Assembly (NCBI GenBank): GCA_019090895.1
Contig: JAHRVB010000025.1
Span: forward strand, 1-51,505
Direction: 5' to 3'
DNA length: 51,505 nucleotides
DNA from: Kangiellaceae bacterium
Lineage (GTDB): Bacteria > Pseudomonadota > Gammaproteobacteria > Enterobacterales > Kangiellaceae
Made by a program: the position numbers and the translations under genes. The first letter of the stretch is position 1; each line of letters opens with the position of its first letter. Shown piece by piece: positions 39,330 to 48,609 of this stretch. The notes beneath the pieces are model-generated. The model ran no database searches, was not told where the DNA came from, and worked only from the letters and a program-made list of their open reading frames with translations.

Positions 39330-39938
39330 TCACAGCGGATTTTTAAATCGATAGTGACCGGTAATAAAATAACTAAAGAGCACATCCTCTAACTCTGGCC
39401 CTCGACCTATATTGTGCGAGATCATTGGCCGTTTGGTGTTTAAGTCAATCTGTTCCGTCACAATTCCAATATGCGGTAAATTGCCCGGCAACATCCACGT
39501 CACTAAGTCGCCCGCTAAATAATCTTTAGGGTCTTGGCTAATTGTTAATTTGACACCCTTTCGTGCAAAAAAGACTTGTAGATTTGGAACTCGGCGATGA
39601 TCGATATTAGTATCAGGCTTATTCATCCCCCAAATTCGATTTGAGGGATACTTTGTAAAATTCTCCTTGATATCCAAATGAAGCAATTGTTGTAAATCAA
39701 TACCTAGCTTTCGATAGCTTCTTATGACGAGATCAGTACATACCCCAATATTGTCTGGCACATCGCCGTTTGGGTAGCTAATTGGGAGATATCGACCATC
39801 GTATTGAATGCTAACTTTAGTACGATCGATAGCAGCCTTTGAAAGCCGCTTACCAAAATCTCCGGCGTTAACTTGCACACAGGCAATTAAACTCATCACA
39901 GCTAACAAAAACCGGGATCTCCAATCTCTATTTTGCAT
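39330..39938 (-). CDS. DUF1287 family exported protein
   Basis: A 202-aa protein with an N-terminal signal (about 9-25, FLLAVMSLIACVQVNAG). The DUF1287 pattern is clear: YDGRYLPISYPNGDVPDNIGVCTDLVIRSYR with a conserved Cys, IDHRRVPNLQVFF, GDLVTWMLPGNLPHIGIV with a His, and SHNIGRGP. The Cys/His arrangement resembles NlpC/P60-type peptidases, so a cell-wall role is plausible but unproven. The RBS GGGGAG is strong. Its 3' end converges on mrcA with a 21-bp gap. Confidence 0.88.
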   Translation of the reverse strand: MQNRDWRSRFLLAVMSLIACVQVNAGDFGKRLSKAAIDRTKVSIQYDGRYLPISYPNGDVPDNIGVCTDLVIRSYRKLGIDLQQLLHLDIKENFTKYPSNRIWGMNKPDTNIDHRRVPNLQVFFARKGVKLTISQDPKDYLAGDLVTWMLPGNLPHIGIVTEQIDLNTKRPMISHNIGRGPELEDVLFSYFITGHYRFKNPL

Positions 39939-40014
39939 ATTTTTCTCCCCTGCTTATTGCTACGTCAATTCTAGCCATTTAGTGCAGTGATTCTTACACT
40001 TTTGTCGCACCCAC

Positions 40015-40038
40015 AAAAAAGGGCCAAACTATTGGCCC
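40015..40038 (-). terminator. Intrinsic terminator of crp
   Basis: On the minus strand GGGCCAA (40038-40032) pairs with TTGGCCC (40027-40021), loop 4 nt, followed by six T (40020-40015). It starts 27 nt after the crp stop. Confidence 0.88.
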
Positions 40039-40065
40039 CTGAATGGAATAATTGTAAACACAATT

Positions 40066-40722
40066 TTATCGCGTTCCAAAAATCACCATTGTCTTGCCTT
40101 TCACATGAATATGCTCCTGTTCTTCAAGCACTTTCAACACTCTACCGACCATTTCGCGAGAACAGCCAACAATTCTACCAAGTTCTTGGCGGGTCACCTT
40201 GATCTGCATGCCGTCTGGATGGGTAATCGCATCAGGCTCTTTGGCCAAATCCAATAAAGCACGTGCTACACGTCCGGTGACATCCATAAACGCCAAGTCA
40301 CCCACTTTTCGGCTAGTTTTTCTGAGCCTCAACGACATTTGCTCAGCTAACTTAAACATAATTTCAGGCTTGTCTTTGACTAAAGCTTCAAATCGAGCAT
40401 AGCTTATCTCAGCTAAGTCGGCTTCGACTTTGGCTCGAACCCATGCACTTCGATTATTTTCACCATCAAAAAGACCCATCTCACCGAAGAAATCACCTGA
40501 GTTAAGATAAGCAAGTACCAACTCTTTACCATCATCATCTTCAATAAGTACGGTCACTGAACCTTTGATGATGAAATACAAGGTTTCAGGTTTATCTCCA
40601 GCAAAAATAATCGTAGTTTTAGCCGAATAACGTCGTTTATGACATTGCGAGACAAACCACTGCAATGTAGGGTCTTTCTGAATATTATGGGGAAGAACGA
40701 GGGGCTCTTTTATCAAGGCCAT
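40066..40722 (-). CDS. crp: Cyclic AMP receptor protein (Crp/Vfr)
   Basis: Global transcription regulator, 218 aa. The cAMP-binding beta roll includes [27 protein letters not shown] and the phosphate cassette [18 protein letters not shown]; the dimer helix follows, and the C-terminal HTH reads [27 protein letters not shown] with the DNA-contacting RE..GR. The N-terminus ([20 protein letters not shown]) is a few residues longer than E. coli Crp, similar to Vfr. It is divergent from an OsmC-family gene, as crp is from yhfA in enterics. Confidence 0.96.
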   Translation of the reverse strand: MALIKEPLVLPHNIQKDPTLQWFVSQCHKRRYSAKTTIIFAGDKPETLYFIIKGSVTVLIEDDDGKELVLAYLNSGDFFGEMGLFDGENNRSAWVRAKVEADLAEISYARFEALVKDKPEIMFKLAEQMSLRLRKTSRKVGDLAFMDVTGRVARALLDLAKEPDAITHPDGMQIKVTRQELGRIVGCSREMVGRVLKVLEEQEHIHVKGKTMVIFGTR

Positions 40723-41029
40723 AGCAATACCTGCAATCTAATGTGGTTCCTTTTCCTAATACTAACATTAAACTGATGAGCCGACCTTTTTGATCGTATT
40801 AGCTTAGGTACAATTTAGTCCTAATGGTGCTAAGTTTGTTTTTTTAAAACAATTCTTAATAGGACAATGTTATTCAATTAACACTTGAGTCGCAATTGTA
40901 TTAAAATAACATCTTCTTAATATCTGTGCGGCAACGATTATCTCAGGTTGATTTTTAATGATACGCGCACAATAAGCAAGCATAATTAAAAATAAATATT
41001 CACAATATAGATTAATAGGGAATAATATC
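40723..41029. promoter_or_regulatory. Divergent crp-osmC-family control region
   Basis: 307 bp, A+T-rich, without a credible gene. I found no good match to the Crp consensus TGTGA-N6-TCACA and no confident -35/-10 pair. It must contain both promoters. Confidence 0.4.
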
Positions 41030-41437
41030 GTGAGAATGTCCACTGAATGGCAACAAAGACAAAAATTTACGGCAACAACTGAACAAGGCGACAAGATAGT
41101 TATGAATGGTGAGGGCGGCGCCCCTTCTCCAATGCAACTAATACTGGCAGCTGTTGGTGGTTGTTCTTCAATAGACGTCGTTATGATTTTGGAAAAGGGT
41201 CGCCATATAATCACTGACTGTCGCTGTGAACTTACTGCTGAAAGAGCTGACGCTATACCCGCGGTATTTACTAAAATTAATGCCCATTACATCGTTACTG
41301 GCAGAAAAATAAAAAACTCTGCTGTGCAAAGAGCCTGCGAACTCTCAATCGAAAAATATTGTTCTGCAGCTTTAATGTTAAATAAATCTGTCGAAATAAC
41401 TTGCAGCTTCGAGATCAAAGATTCCGAAGCGAGTTAA
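41030..41437 (+). CDS. OsmC family protein (YhfA-like)
   Basis: A 135-aa small peroxiredoxin-like fold protein. GGAPSPMQLILAAVGGCSSIDVVMILEKGR carries the first conserved Cys, and RACELSIEKYCSAALML the second, as in YhfA-type OsmC proteins. It is adjacent to and divergent from crp, the yhfA position. The start is the GTG at 41030 (GGGAA about 10 nt upstream) or the ATG at 41036. Its biological role is not established. Confidence 0.88.
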   Translation: MRMSTEWQQRQKFTATTEQGDKIVMNGEGGAPSPMQLILAAVGGCSSIDVVMILEKGRHIITDCRCELTAERADAIPAVFTKINAHYIVTGRKIKNSAVQRACELSIEKYCSAALMLNKSVEITCSFEIKDSEAS

Positions 41438-41457
41438 TAGGTTTAAACTCTTGATAG

Positions 41458-42174
41458 CTAGATATCTATTTGTTGTTTAATTTCGTCGAAGTTAATATGT
41501 CGCACATCTTTTCCTTTCACTAAATAAACAATATATTCACAAAGATTCTTTGTGTGATCGCCAATTCGTTCGAGCGCTCTTGCACACCAAGAAATTCTAA
41601 GTGCACTTTTAATTTGGCGAGGATCTTCCATCATTTTGATCACCAATAAGCGTGAAAGGTCGTCGTATTCTTGATTAATATTCTTATCGCTTTGTATAAC
41701 ACTTATCGCTTCTTCGACATCCATTCGGGCATAAGCATTCAATGATCGTTTAAGCATCTCCTTCACGCTTTCCCCCAAATGGCGCAATTCTATATATTCC
41801 CTGCTTCCACCATCACTATTAGCCAACACAATAGCATTTCGTCCTAACTTTTCTGCTTCATCACCAATTCTTTCTAAGTCAGTAATCGTCTTAATAATAC
41901 TAATCATCAAACGCAGGTCACTCGCCGCAGGTTGTCGCCTTGCCAAAATTTCAGTACAAACTTCGTCGATTTCGATTTCCATGCTGTTTACTAGCTTGTC
42001 TTGATCCACGACCTGCTGAGCCAAATCCATATCAGCGTCCAGTAGCGCGACTAAACCATCACTCACTTGTTGCTCTACTAAACCGCCCATTTTTAGAACC
42101 TGATTGCGCACTTCTTCAAGTTCTTGATTAAATCGCTTGGAAATATGTTGTGATAAATGAAGATCGTTTTCCAT
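41458..42174 (-). CDS. phoU: Phosphate transport system regulator PhoU
   Basis: Negative regulator of PhoR/PhoB signalling that senses the Pst transporter. The protein is 238 aa with two PhoU helical repeats: DLERIGDEAEKLGRNAI (about 95-111) and ALERIGDHTKNLCEYIVYL (about 208-226) carry the metal-binding E/DxxxD motifs. It lies 26 bp after pstB at the end of pstCAB-phoU. No terminator is clear before the convergent OsmC-family gene. Confidence 0.97.
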   Translation of the reverse strand: MENDLHLSQHISKRFNQELEEVRNQVLKMGGLVEQQVSDGLVALLDADMDLAQQVVDQDKLVNSMEIEIDEVCTEILARRQPAASDLRLMISIIKTITDLERIGDEAEKLGRNAIVLANSDGGSREYIELRHLGESVKEMLKRSLNAYARMDVEEAISVIQSDKNINQEYDDLSRLLVIKMMEDPRQIKSALRISWCARALERIGDHTKNLCEYIVYLVKGKDVRHINFDEIKQQIDI

Positions 42175-42200
42175 CTTAATATTCTCCTCGGTGGACCAAC

Positions 42201-43037
42201 TTATCCAAATCGGCCGGTAATGTAATTCTCTGTTAGTTTGTGAGCTGGGTTGGTAAATATCTGGGATGTTTCCCCCATTTCAACCAACTGTCCCATATGA
42301 AAATATGCTGTAGTTTGAGAAATTCTGGCAGCTTGCTGCATAGAATGAGTCACGATGGCAATGGTGTATTTTTCTTTTAACTCATCAATCAATTCCTCAA
42401 TAACAGCTGTCGCGATAGGGTCAAGTGCTGAAGCAGGTTCATCCATCAAAATGACTTCAGGACTAACAGCGATAGTTCGAGCGATACATAACCGTTGCTG
42501 TTGGCCACCTGACAAACTAGTTCCTGGAGCATCGAGCCTATCTTTTACTTCCTCAAAAAGCCCCGCCTTTCGCAAACTGGTAATAACAATCTCATCAAGT
42601 TCAGCTTTGTTCGAAGACAGGCCGTGTATCTTTGGCCCGTATGCAACATTTTCATAAATTGATTTGGGAAATGGATTTGGTTTCTGAAAAACCATTCCTA
42701 CTCGCGCACGCAATAACACGGGGTCCATATTTTTATCATAGATATCGCTGCCATCAAGGGTTAGCCCTCCTTCCACTCGACAAATTGGGATCGTATCATT
42801 CATTCGATTCAAGCATCTTAGAAAAGTCGACTTGCCGCAGCCCGATGGACCGATTAAGGCTGTCACTTGATGCCGCGCGAGATCTAAACTAACGTTATTA
42901 ATAGCTTGTTTCTGATCGTAATATACGTTGACGTCACGCATCGACATTTTCGCATCATTAGAATAACAATTCCCAACAGTGCCGTTTATTTGAGTATCTT
43001 GTGAAAGTAAACTTTCTGCAGATGACATATCAACCAT
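42201..43037 (-). CDS. pstB: Phosphate ABC transporter ATP-binding protein
   Basis: Cytoplasmic ATPase subunit of PstSCAB, 278 aa. Walker [20 protein letters not shown] (about 58-76), Q-loop [16 protein letters not shown], signature [15 protein letters not shown] and Walker [14 protein letters not shown] are all PstB-type. It starts 9 nt after pstA. Confidence 0.98.
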   Translation of the reverse strand: MVDMSSAESLLSQDTQINGTVGNCYSNDAKMSMRDVNVYYDQKQAINNVSLDLARHQVTALIGPSGCGKSTFLRCLNRMNDTIPICRVEGGLTLDGSDIYDKNMDPVLLRARVGMVFQKPNPFPKSIYENVAYGPKIHGLSSNKAELDEIVITSLRKAGLFEEVKDRLDAPGTSLSGGQQQRLCIARTIAVSPEVILMDEPASALDPIATAVIEELIDELKEKYTIAIVTHSMQQAARISQTTAYFHMGQLVEMGETSQIFTNPAHKLTENYITGRFG

Positions 43038-43046
43038 ATTTTTAAC

Positions 43047-44387
43047 CTATTTCTCGAATTTCTTTCTTAGAATTGCCGCACTAATATTCATAACCAACAA
43101 AAAACTTAACAACACTAGTATCGCAGCTGAAGTCTTTGCTAAGAATGCTCTTTCAGGACTATCTGCCCACAAAAATATTTGCACAGGTAAAACAGTTGCG
43201 GCATCTGTGACGGTCGTTGGCACATCGACAATAAATGCGACCATACCGATCATCAATAATGGCGCAGTCTCTCCCAATGCTTGCGCCATGCCTATAATTG
43301 CACCGGTTAAAATACCAGGCATCGCCATAGGTAAAACATGCCCAAAAGCTGTTTGCATTTTTGATGCCCCTATTCCAAGAGCGGCTTCTCGAATAGACGG
43401 GGGAACGGCTTTAATAGATGCACGGCTAGCGATAATTATTGTGGGGAGTGTCATCAATGAAAGAACGATACCCCCTACTAACGGCGCCGAACGAGGTAAA
43501 CCGAATATATTAATAATCACAGCCAAGCCCAATAAACCAAAAATAATTGATGGCACCGCGGCTAAGTTATTAATATTAACTTCTATAATATCGGTCCATC
43601 TATTTTTGGGAGCGAATTCTTCAAGATAAAGTGCGGCCGAAACGCCTAAAGGGAATGATAACAATAGGGTGACCAACATTGTCAGAAGCGTTCCAGTAAA
43701 AGCCCCCTTAACACCCGCCAACTCAGGTTCTCTCGAATCACCATGTGTAAAAAATGCAATATTAAACCGTTTTTCAATTCGATTCTGTATCTGTAACGTA
43801 TGAATCCAACCAGCCTGTTGAGAATCCACTCGCGCTCCCGCTGCACCAATCTCTGGCTCATCCTTTAAATAGCTATCAACATCGTCATCAAGTCGAATCC
43901 AAACTGGTTGCTTAGTTCCAATTAAATCAACATCAGCAATCAATTTGTCCCTCAAAGTAAATTCAGCATTACTACTGAGTAGCTTGAATAATTTTCGCTT
44001 ATCTTTGCGTCCCTTTACATCTGGAAAAGAAGCATATAATGAATGTTTGATAACCTTACGATAATTCGCACTTAACAAGCTCGACTCTCCGCTATCTTTA
44101 AGTGACAACCATGATGGGTCGAAGCTAATTTCTAGCTTGACCCAATGCTGATGAAATGCAGGGAGCGCTTTATAAGTAATATCGGATATCAAAATAAAAA
44201 CCAAACAAAAACCCAACAAAACCGAAAGCAATCCAGCAGCTTTAAATCTCGACTCTTTCCTATGACGTCGCTTTAGGCTAGCCGATACTTTTTCTGTTAC
44301 TGAGTATGTTTCACTATACATAACCTTATCCGATGTAGAATTCTTTAGGTGTGTTTCATTGAGGCTATTATTAGTCATATTGTTCAC
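43047..44387 (-). CDS. pstA: Phosphate ABC transporter permease PstA, long form
   Basis: A 446-aa inner-membrane permease. After a membrane helix at about 51-71 there is a large periplasmic insert (about 75-215), then the normal permease core with GTLLTMLVTLLLSFPLGVSAALYLEEF and the EAA loop REAALGIGASKMQTAFGHVLP. The extra region matches the N-terminally extended (DUF3333-type) PstA seen in marine gammaproteobacteria; E. coli PstA is about 296 aa. The start is GTG at 44387 with AAGGAA close upstream, overlapping pstC by 17 nt. Confidence 0.94.
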   Translation of the reverse strand: MNNMTNNSLNETHLKNSTSDKVMYSETYSVTEKVSASLKRRHRKESRFKAAGLLSVLLGFCLVFILISDITYKALPAFHQHWVKLEISFDPSWLSLKDSGESSLLSANYRKVIKHSLYASFPDVKGRKDKRKLFKLLSSNAEFTLRDKLIADVDLIGTKQPVWIRLDDDVDSYLKDEPEIGAAGARVDSQQAGWIHTLQIQNRIEKRFNIAFFTHGDSREPELAGVKGAFTGTLLTMLVTLLLSFPLGVSAALYLEEFAPKNRWTDIIEVNINNLAAVPSIIFGLLGLAVIINIFGLPRSAPLVGGIVLSLMTLPTIIIASRASIKAVPPSIREAALGIGASKMQTAFGHVLPMAMPGILTGAIIGMAQALGETAPLLMIGMVAFIVDVPTTVTDAATVLPVQIFLWADSPERAFLAKTSAAILVLLSFLLVMNISAAILRKKFEK

Positions 44388-45771
44388 GGTATTTCCTTAC
44401 CACTTTCAGCGCGATAATATTCAACGCTAAAGTCGTCACAAACAACATCAAACCCAAAGCAAATGCCGCCAAGGTTTTTGGGCTATCAAACTCTTGGTCT
44501 CCCGTCAGTAACGTCACAATTTGTACTGTCACTGTGGTGACTGATTCTAATGGATTAGCAGTCAAATTAGCGGCCATTCCAGCGGCCATTACCACAATCA
44601 TCGTTTCACCAATCGCTCTAGATAGAGCCAGTAAAATGGCACCGACAATACCTGGAACTGCTGCTGGTAACAATACTTTTTTTATCGTTTCAGAGGGGGT
44701 CGCTCCAAGTCCAAGAGAGCCCTCTTTTAAGGATTTTGGTACCGCACTTATTGCATCGTCAGAAAGTGAAGAAATAAAAGGGATAATCATAATGCCCATC
44801 ACCAAACCTGCCGCCAGTGCACTTTCGGACGCCACACTAAGACCAAGCCATCCTCCAAAGTCTCGAATAAGGGGAGCAACAGTCAGCGCCGCAAAAAAGC
44901 CATAAACCACCGTCGGCACACCAGCCAAAATTTCTAACATGGGTTTAGCGATTGAGCGTAGTCGCTCTGACGCATATTGCGATAAATAAATGGCGATCAT
45001 TAATCCGGTAGGAATCGATAACAACATTGCAATGGCGGTTATGAGCAGCGTTCCAGCGAACAGCGGAATAGCTCCAAAAGCGCCTGAACCTCCGACTTGA
45101 TCTGAGCGCATCGCTATTTGCGGACTCCATTCAGTACCGAATAGAAACTCCAAAGGTGGCACTGCGCTAAAAAATTGGATTGACTCAAACAGCACTGATA
45201 GAATAATTCCAACTGTCGTTAGAAGCGCCACACCCGAGCTAGCCCAGAGTATACCGCCAATGATTTTTTCCATTTTCACTCGTGCTTGGAAGTCGGCTGT
45301 AAAGCGGCTTACAATAAAAAGCACACTACAAACACAAACTAGCAAAACCAATCCACTTTTCATCCAATCAGCAGAAACCTGAGTTTCAACCAAGTATCTA
45401 GCTGCTCGATGCTTCAAGTTCTCCTCATCGAATCGAATTAGTTCTCCATCAGTTATTTGCGCAGCAATGACATGAATATCATTAAGATATAAACTAAGTT
45501 GATCTAACGGGAGTTGGTTCACTTCCTGAGTGAGAGAAGATAGTAGAATCGAATGAACCACACTCGTTTCGAAAATCGACCAAATAAGTAAGACAATAAG
45601 AGCAGGCAATCCACACCAAAATGCTGTCAGCGTACCAAACTGCCGTGGCAGTGATGTTAATCGCTTAACTTTTGCTAGACCGCCAGCCAATTTAATCGTT
45701 CGTTGAATAGCAAACCAATAGCTAAACAAAGCTAAAAAAGCAATGACAAATATGAGCGTGGATGTATTCAT
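44371..45771 (-). CDS. pstC: Phosphate ABC transporter permease PstC, long form
   Basis: A 466-aa permease (E. coli about 319 aa). The N-terminal half has additional membrane helices (about 5-23, 50-72, 143-160) flanking a periplasmic segment; the core follows with GTLLITAIAMLLSIPTGLMIAIYLSQ, GVPTVVYGFFA and the EAA loop KEGSLGLGATPSETIKKVLLPAAVPG. It overlaps pstA. A 139-bp gap separates it from pstS; I see imperfect inverted repeats there but no clear terminator, so it may depend on the pstS promoter or on its own. Confidence 0.94.
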   Translation of the reverse strand: MNTSTLIFVIAFLALFSYWFAIQRTIKLAGGLAKVKRLTSLPRQFGTLTAFWCGLPALIVLLIWSIFETSVVHSILLSSLTQEVNQLPLDQLSLYLNDIHVIAAQITDGELIRFDEENLKHRAARYLVETQVSADWMKSGLVLLVCVCSVLFIVSRFTADFQARVKMEKIIGGILWASSGVALLTTVGIILSVLFESIQFFSAVPPLEFLFGTEWSPQIAMRSDQVGGSGAFGAIPLFAGTLLITAIAMLLSIPTGLMIAIYLSQYASERLRSIAKPMLEILAGVPTVVYGFFAALTVAPLIRDFGGWLGLSVASESALAAGLVMGIMIIPFISSLSDDAISAVPKSLKEGSLGLGATPSETIKKVLLPAAVPGIVGAILLALSRAIGETMIVVMAAGMAANLTANPLESVTTVTVQIVTLLTGDQEFDSPKTLAAFALGLMLFVTTLALNIIALKVVRKYREQYD

Positions 45772-45910
45772 TAATATCGTACCTAAATATCGATTAACTT
45801 TTATAATTGAATATTGTTATCGACTTTTAAAACTGGGCCTCTTTGGGCAAGAAATTCAAGATGACTCTTACATTCCACCTTGAATAACAAGAGCCCGCAG
45901 ACAACCCCTC

Positions 45911-46945
45911 TTACAATTTTAAAGGTGTTAGCGACAAGACTGACTTTCGAACAATATTTAGTTTTTCTTCGCCGAGTGGGATTAGACCTTTGTCAGTTAA
46001 ATAACCCTCATCACCCATAGATTCTTCGCTAGTGAACTCCTTCAGGAACTCTAATATGCCTGGTACTTTTCCAGCATGTGAATTCTTCACGTAAAAATAC
46101 AGAGGACGAGACACTGGGTAAGTACCATCTGAAATTCCTTCAAAAGTAGGTTCTGTTCCATCGACCTCAGAACCTTGCAGTCTATCTGAGTTTTGGTCTA
46201 AGAAGCTGAATCCAAAAACACCGAAAGCGTTCGGGTTCGCTGTTAATTTTTGAACAATTAAATTATCGTTTTCACCAGCTTCGATATAAACGTGGTCTTC
46301 ACGTACCGCATGACAAATAGTCTTGTACCTTTTTTTGTTGGTTTTTTTCATGGCTTTAATCCATGAAAACTTTTTACAACCACTTTCTAACACGAGCTCT
46401 GCAAACGCATCGCGAGTTCCAGAGGTTGGAGGAGGCCCCATCACTTCAATCTTAGTCGCAGGTAGCGCTTGATTTATTTCGTTCCAATACTTATAAGGAT
46501 TAACAATTAATTTTTCGCTACCATCTGTCGCCGGAATCTCTTTCGCTAGCGCTAAGAACAATTCTTTTCGAGAAACAATCATTTGTTTTGATTCTTTAGA
46601 ATTGGCAATTACAATCCCATCGTAACCTACCAACACCTCAGTAATATCCTCAACACCGTTTTTCGCACACAAGTCAAATTCACTTTTTTTAATTCGACGA
46701 GACGCGTTTGACATGTCTGGTGTATCAATTCCAACGCCAGCACAAAATAATTTCATACCACCACCCGTTCCAGTCGATTCTATTTTAGGTGTTTTGAACT
46801 TAGTGGATTTTCCAAATCTCTCTGCTACGACTGTAGAGAAAGGATAAACTGTTGAAGAACCAACAACATTGATAGTGTCTCTTCCTGCTGTAAAAGCTGC
46901 AGTGCTAGTTATCAACATGCTAATCGCTAGAATTAATTTTTTCAT
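45911..46945 (-). CDS. pstS: Phosphate-binding periplasmic protein PstS
   Basis: Substrate-binding protein of the Pst transporter. From the ATG at 46945 it is 344 aa; a TTG two codons earlier is less likely because AAGGG is well spaced from the ATG. Signal peptide MKKLILAISMLITSTAAFTAG; phosphate loop NVVGSSTVYPFSTVV; STGTGGGMKLFCAGVG; and GPPPTSGTRDAFAELV with the Thr/Arg/Asp ligands. The promoter carries tandem PhoB repeats (47053-47096), so it should be induced by phosphate starvation. Confidence 0.95.
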   Translation of the reverse strand: MKKLILAISMLITSTAAFTAGRDTINVVGSSTVYPFSTVVAERFGKSTKFKTPKIESTGTGGGMKLFCAGVGIDTPDMSNASRRIKKSEFDLCAKNGVEDITEVLVGYDGIVIANSKESKQMIVSRKELFLALAKEIPATDGSEKLIVNPYKYWNEINQALPATKIEVMGPPPTSGTRDAFAELVLESGCKKFSWIKAMKKTNKKRYKTICHAVREDHVYIEAGENDNLIVQKLTANPNAFGVFGFSFLDQNSDRLQGSEVDGTEPTFEGISDGTYPVSRPLYFYVKNSHAGKVPGILEFLKEFTSEESMGDEGYLTDKGLIPLGEEKLNIVRKSVLSLTPLKL

Positions 46946-47040
46946 GACCAAACCCTTAATTTTATTAACACAGAATATCGACAGTCGATATCGCTAAAAA
47001 CGAAAACAACACTTGTTAGGGTGAGTTTCGATTTACGGAT

Positions 47041-47096
47041 AGTTTATGTGCTAATTGTGACTAATATATTACGTTATTATGACAGCTATATTACAA
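47041..47096 (-). promoter_or_regulatory. Double Pho box and -10 of the pstS promoter
   Basis: On the minus strand four consecutive 11-bp units read TTGTAATATAG (47096-47086), CTGTCATAATA (47085-47075), ACGTAATATAT (47074-47064) and TAGTCACAATT (47063-47053). All share GT at positions 3-4 and A at 6, the PhoB half-site pattern; together they make two Pho boxes. Ten nt after the second 18-bp box is TAAACT (47046-47041), the expected -10 position for a PhoB-activated promoter without a -35. Confidence 0.82.
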
Positions 47097-47117
47097 AGAA
47101 GAGGGTTTCCTAACATC

Positions 47118-47151
47118 AAAAAAAAAGCCGGTCAACTATCGCTAACCGGCT
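47118..47151 (-). terminator. Intrinsic terminator of the porin gene
   Basis: On the minus strand AGCCGGT (47151-47145) pairs with ACCGGCT (47132-47126) around a 12-nt loop, followed by nine T (47126-47118). It lies between the porin stop and the pstS promoter, so pstS is read from its own promoter. Confidence 0.9.
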
Positions 47152-47181
47152 GCTTTTATCGCAGATAAATTGTATTAAGCG

Positions 47182-48147
47182 TTAAAATTTTTGAATAATC
47201 CCTACACCAAAAATTGTATCATCTTCGCTTGTTGCTCCAACTTCACTAAAGCTTAGGTAACTGACAAAAGTTGTTTTTTTGCTAGCCTTATAGTCCCAAC
47301 CAACCATTTGCTGAGAAGTGTATTTAGCTTTTGAACTTGCTCCAGCTTCCCACACGTCAGATTCGGAAATTTGAAACTTTAAGAAATGCTTATCCATGGT
47401 ATATCCACCACTTAATAGCATGCCATCACCAGATAAATTTCCGTTATCAGTATCTTGATACATAAACCCAAGTTGGAAATTATCCATCTTATATTTAACC
47501 AGCGCCCTCATTGTTTCCACGTCTTCTCCTTCAATACCGTCATCCATTGCTGCGCCAAAAGTAAACTGTCCAGCTTTATATTCAACTGATGCAGAAACTC
47601 CATCGGCTATACCATCATTAGTACCTGAATCTTCGCCTGGAACTACCGCCAATTTCCCTTTAAAACCGCCCATTTTAGGAGTGGTGTATTGAATGATATC
47701 GCTCGAGCGCACTTCACCGTTAAACACTGACTTAAATTCGACTTTGTAATCATTAAATAAATCGATTTTTGAAACTAACGTCTTGGTAGGTGTATCAACT
47801 CGGCCCGCTAAGATCTCGCCAAATCCGCCTCTAAGTCCAATATATTGGTTACGTGAAGTAATGTTCTTTTCTTTACTTTCATCCGTTACATCAACGGCCC
47901 ATTCCATTTTGTAAAAGACTTCGAGACCTTCAACTCCCGTCTCACCAAACCCCTTTACTCCGAAACGAGTTGTATTACTGTTTAATTGCCATTCTTCTGT
48001 TCCGTCGACACCACCTTCGTCAACACTATCAAGGGTCAACATGATTTTTCCATACACATCGACCCAATTATCTTCAGCGGCTACAATTGCAGGCGCAAAA
48101 ACACTTGAAAGAGCCAAAGATAGAAGAGTTGGCTTTAATAATTTCAT
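47182..48147 (-). CDS. Outer-membrane porin, probably phosphate-starvation induced
   Basis: A Gram-negative general-porin type protein, 321 aa from the ATG at 48147 (a TTG four codons upstream is less likely; GGAG is 8 nt before the ATG). Signal peptide MKLLKPTLLSLALSSVFAPAIVA. Alternating beta-strand pattern through the whole protein, with typical GLRGGFGEILAGRVDTP, and a C-terminus ending in Phe (IFGVGIIQKF) as required for BAM insertion. It lies upstream of pstS with its own terminator and a strong Pho box, so it is likely a PhoE- or OprP-like anion/phosphate channel by context; selectivity cannot be read from sequence. Confidence 0.93.
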   Translation of the reverse strand: MKLLKPTLLSLALSSVFAPAIVAAEDNWVDVYGKIMLTLDSVDEGGVDGTEEWQLNSNTTRFGVKGFGETGVEGLEVFYKMEWAVDVTDESKEKNITSRNQYIGLRGGFGEILAGRVDTPTKTLVSKIDLFNDYKVEFKSVFNGEVRSSDIIQYTTPKMGGFKGKLAVVPGEDSGTNDGIADGVSASVEYKAGQFTFGAAMDDGIEGEDVETMRALVKYKMDNFQLGFMYQDTDNGNLSGDGMLLSGGYTMDKHFLKFQISESDVWEAGASSKAKYTSQQMVGWDYKASKKTTFVSYLSFSEVGATSEDDTIFGVGIIQKF

Positions 48148-48213
48148 ATAAATCTCCAAATAAAACTTAAGTTATTAATTTTGCCCGAAGGCTGGTAATT
48201 TCGATTTAAGGGT

Positions 48214-48247
48214 ATGATAGGGATTCTTTATTACAGTTATGTGACAA
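48214..48247 (-). promoter_or_regulatory. Pho box and -10 of the porin promoter
   Basis: On the minus strand TTGTCACATAA (48247-48237) is followed by CTGTAATAAAG (48236-48226), two PhoB-type 11-bp units, close to the consensus 18-bp Pho box. TATCAT (48219-48214) follows exactly 10 nt after the 18-bp box, as in the pstS promoter here. Confidence 0.82.
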
Positions 48248-48548
48248 CTAGTAAGATTCATCTAAACGTTGCGAGATATAACGTTCGACAATATTGAACT
48301 AACGAAGATAACAGGCTGTATTAAAAGACTTTTTTGTCTTAGTAAAGAAAAAGGTCCTAAATCCTCTCTTAGTAAATAGCTAGAATTCTGAATTGTATAT
48401 GGGAAATTATAGCTGGATATTGAAGAACCGGCATAAAATAAGTGCTCTGCGGCTCTATGACGAGAACACCTTTCACAAATAATGATAATTACTAGTTTCA
48501 AAGGATCTACCGTAATTTAAGACGCCCGTTACCAACACTTGAGTTTGA
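48248..48548. other. Gene-free stretch upstream of the MBL gene
   Basis: About 300 bp. A minus-strand frame of 79 codons (48262-48501) crosses it but has poor RBS context and no recognisable motif. A small AAGAC/GTCTT hairpin with a T6 loop lies at about 48323-48338. I see nothing else. Confidence 0.4.
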
Positions 48549-48604
48549 GCCAAAATGAATATAGTCTGGCTAACCCTAAGTACCACTAATTCATTTTAGC
48601 CAGA
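48549..48604 (+). repeat. Two mutually exclusive inverted repeats in front of the MBL gene
   Basis: GCCAAAATGAAT (48549-48560) can pair with ATTCATTTTAGC (48589-48600; 11 of 12). TCTGGCTAA (48565-48573) can pair perfectly with TTAGCCAGA (48596-48604). The two right arms overlap, so only one stem forms at a time, and the second covers the purine-rich segment just before the ATG at 48610. Confidence 0.6.
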
Positions 48605-48609
48605 GATTC

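Noticed and set aside
48262-48501. Minus-strand frame of 79 codons upstream of the porin promoter
   Set aside because: No convincing RBS and no recognisable motif, and an irregular composition; probably a chance frame.
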